Source: Cynocephalus volans (taxonomy: Eukaryota > Chordata > Mammalia > Dermoptera > Cynocephalidae). From it: DNA of 64,000 nt. The notes beneath the pieces were generated by a model. It had not been told where the DNA came from. It made no database searches and saw only the letters and a program-made list of their open reading frames with translations. Positions 63,935 through 64,000 of this stretch are shown here, in pieces. The stretch covers positions 48,292,907 to 48,356,906 of the forward strand of contig NC_084463.1 of the NCBI RefSeq assembly GCF_027409185.1. The letters run 5' to 3'. Within the stretch, counting starts at the first letter, position 1. The number at the start of each line of letters is the position of its first letter. The position numbers and the translations under genes were made by a program.

Positions 63935-64000
63935 CTGAGACAAGTCTGTAGGGCCCACTAGTTTCATAAGCTCCTTATGGTTGTAGCTGCTGTAGGTGCC
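63935..64000 (-). pseudogene. DNAH5: dynein exon 1 of 7 (MTBD end), cut by window edge
   Basis: Twenty-two open codons end KELMKLVGPTDLSQ|GTAATT with a good donor. The position corresponds to the W-x-x-x-LKLM region before the QFPKDTI block, but similarity to DNAH5 is low. The exon assignment therefore rests mainly on order and phase. Confidence 0.5.

Larger units (their letters stand above)
52270..64000 (-). pseudogene. DNAH5: DNAH5-class axonemal dynein heavy chain, unprocessed pseudogene (7 exons)
   Basis: Outer-arm dynein heavy chains drive ciliary and flagellar beating. Seven minus-strand exons are in protein order: end of microtubule-binding domain, start of stalk coil 2, coil 2, coil 2 end, then three AAA5 exons. 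Phases join correctly and AG acceptors are intact throughout, so it is a gene copy with introns. From memory the residues fit DNAH5 better than DNAH8 (LLLNDW, EMLID, SYSGPF). Three lesions break it: a 26-bp expansion at about 55156-55190, an exon lacking a donor and about 38 following codons at 54235, and TGA at 52300-52302. The near-invariant GLCSW and ERW motifs are also lost (AHLCVQ; ERGKEQ). It could be a segmental duplicate, a third outer-arm paralogue lost in this lineage, or less likely DNAH5 itself. The gene continues beyond the right edge; no exon is seen below 52270. Confidence 0.85.

Noticed and set aside
52270..64000. Annotation as a functional DNAH5 gene
   Set aside because: Two frame-destroying lesions, one nonsense codon and loss of an AAA5 segment are visible on the given sequence.

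Overview
The window reads as mammalian intergenic and intronic DNA dominated by transposable elements, with no intact protein-coding gene. The best clue to the species is a tRNA-Ile-derived SINE family. It occurs as monomers (for example 2343-2440, 6074-6235) and as head-to-tail dimers (35759-35930, 58751-58912), with A/B-box promoter words and A-rich tails. This matches my recollection of the CYN SINEs of colugos (Dermoptera, e.g. Galeopterus). Species assignment is inference (about 0.7); mammal is certain from L1, MaLR LTRs, MIR and recognisable mammalian gene relics.

Layout. 0-7.3 kb: decayed LTRs (MLT1/MST-type MaLR and three copies of another LTR family) with SINE insertions, plus a possible unidentified exon at the left edge. 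7.8-9.3 kb: a GC-rich, CpG-rich block with a 41-bp minisatellite. 9.66-10.66 kb: a TG-rich 68-70 bp minisatellite. 11.3-11.9 kb: one TRIM17-like coding exon (RING plus B-box) whose splice-donor end is overrun by a tandem repeat; no other TRIM17 exon is visible. 12.0-13.25 kb: an old L1. 13.29-14.81 kb: a histone-type promoter without a histone ORF, leading into a GC-rich VNTR in which every unit carries GGTACC. 14.8-20.9 kb: an antisense L1 split by a RAB12 processed pseudogene. 21-38 kb: SINEs, a Tigger-like DNA transposon, MIR, MLT1, old L1 pieces and long unassigned stretches. 37.9-38.9 kb: an H2B-variant pseudogene with octamer, CCAAT and TATA boxes. 41.1-47.2 kb: two antisense L1s, the second with a twin-priming inversion. 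48.3-49.9 kb: an L1-5'UTR-like composite with ~105-bp monomers.

52.3-64.0 kb (minus strand) is the most interesting part: seven collinear exons of a DNAH5-class axonemal dynein heavy chain (end of the microtubule-binding domain, stalk coil 2, AAA5). All acceptors and six of seven donors are intact, but the copy carries a 26-bp frameshifting tandem expansion, an in-frame TGA, and a truncated exon followed by loss of about 38 codons. It is therefore an unprocessed, decaying dynein copy rather than a retrocopy.

The genes do not form an operon or pathway. The recurring theme is gene relics (TRIM17-like, H2B-like, RAB12, dynein) in different states of decay, interleaved with tandem repeats and nested retrotransposons.
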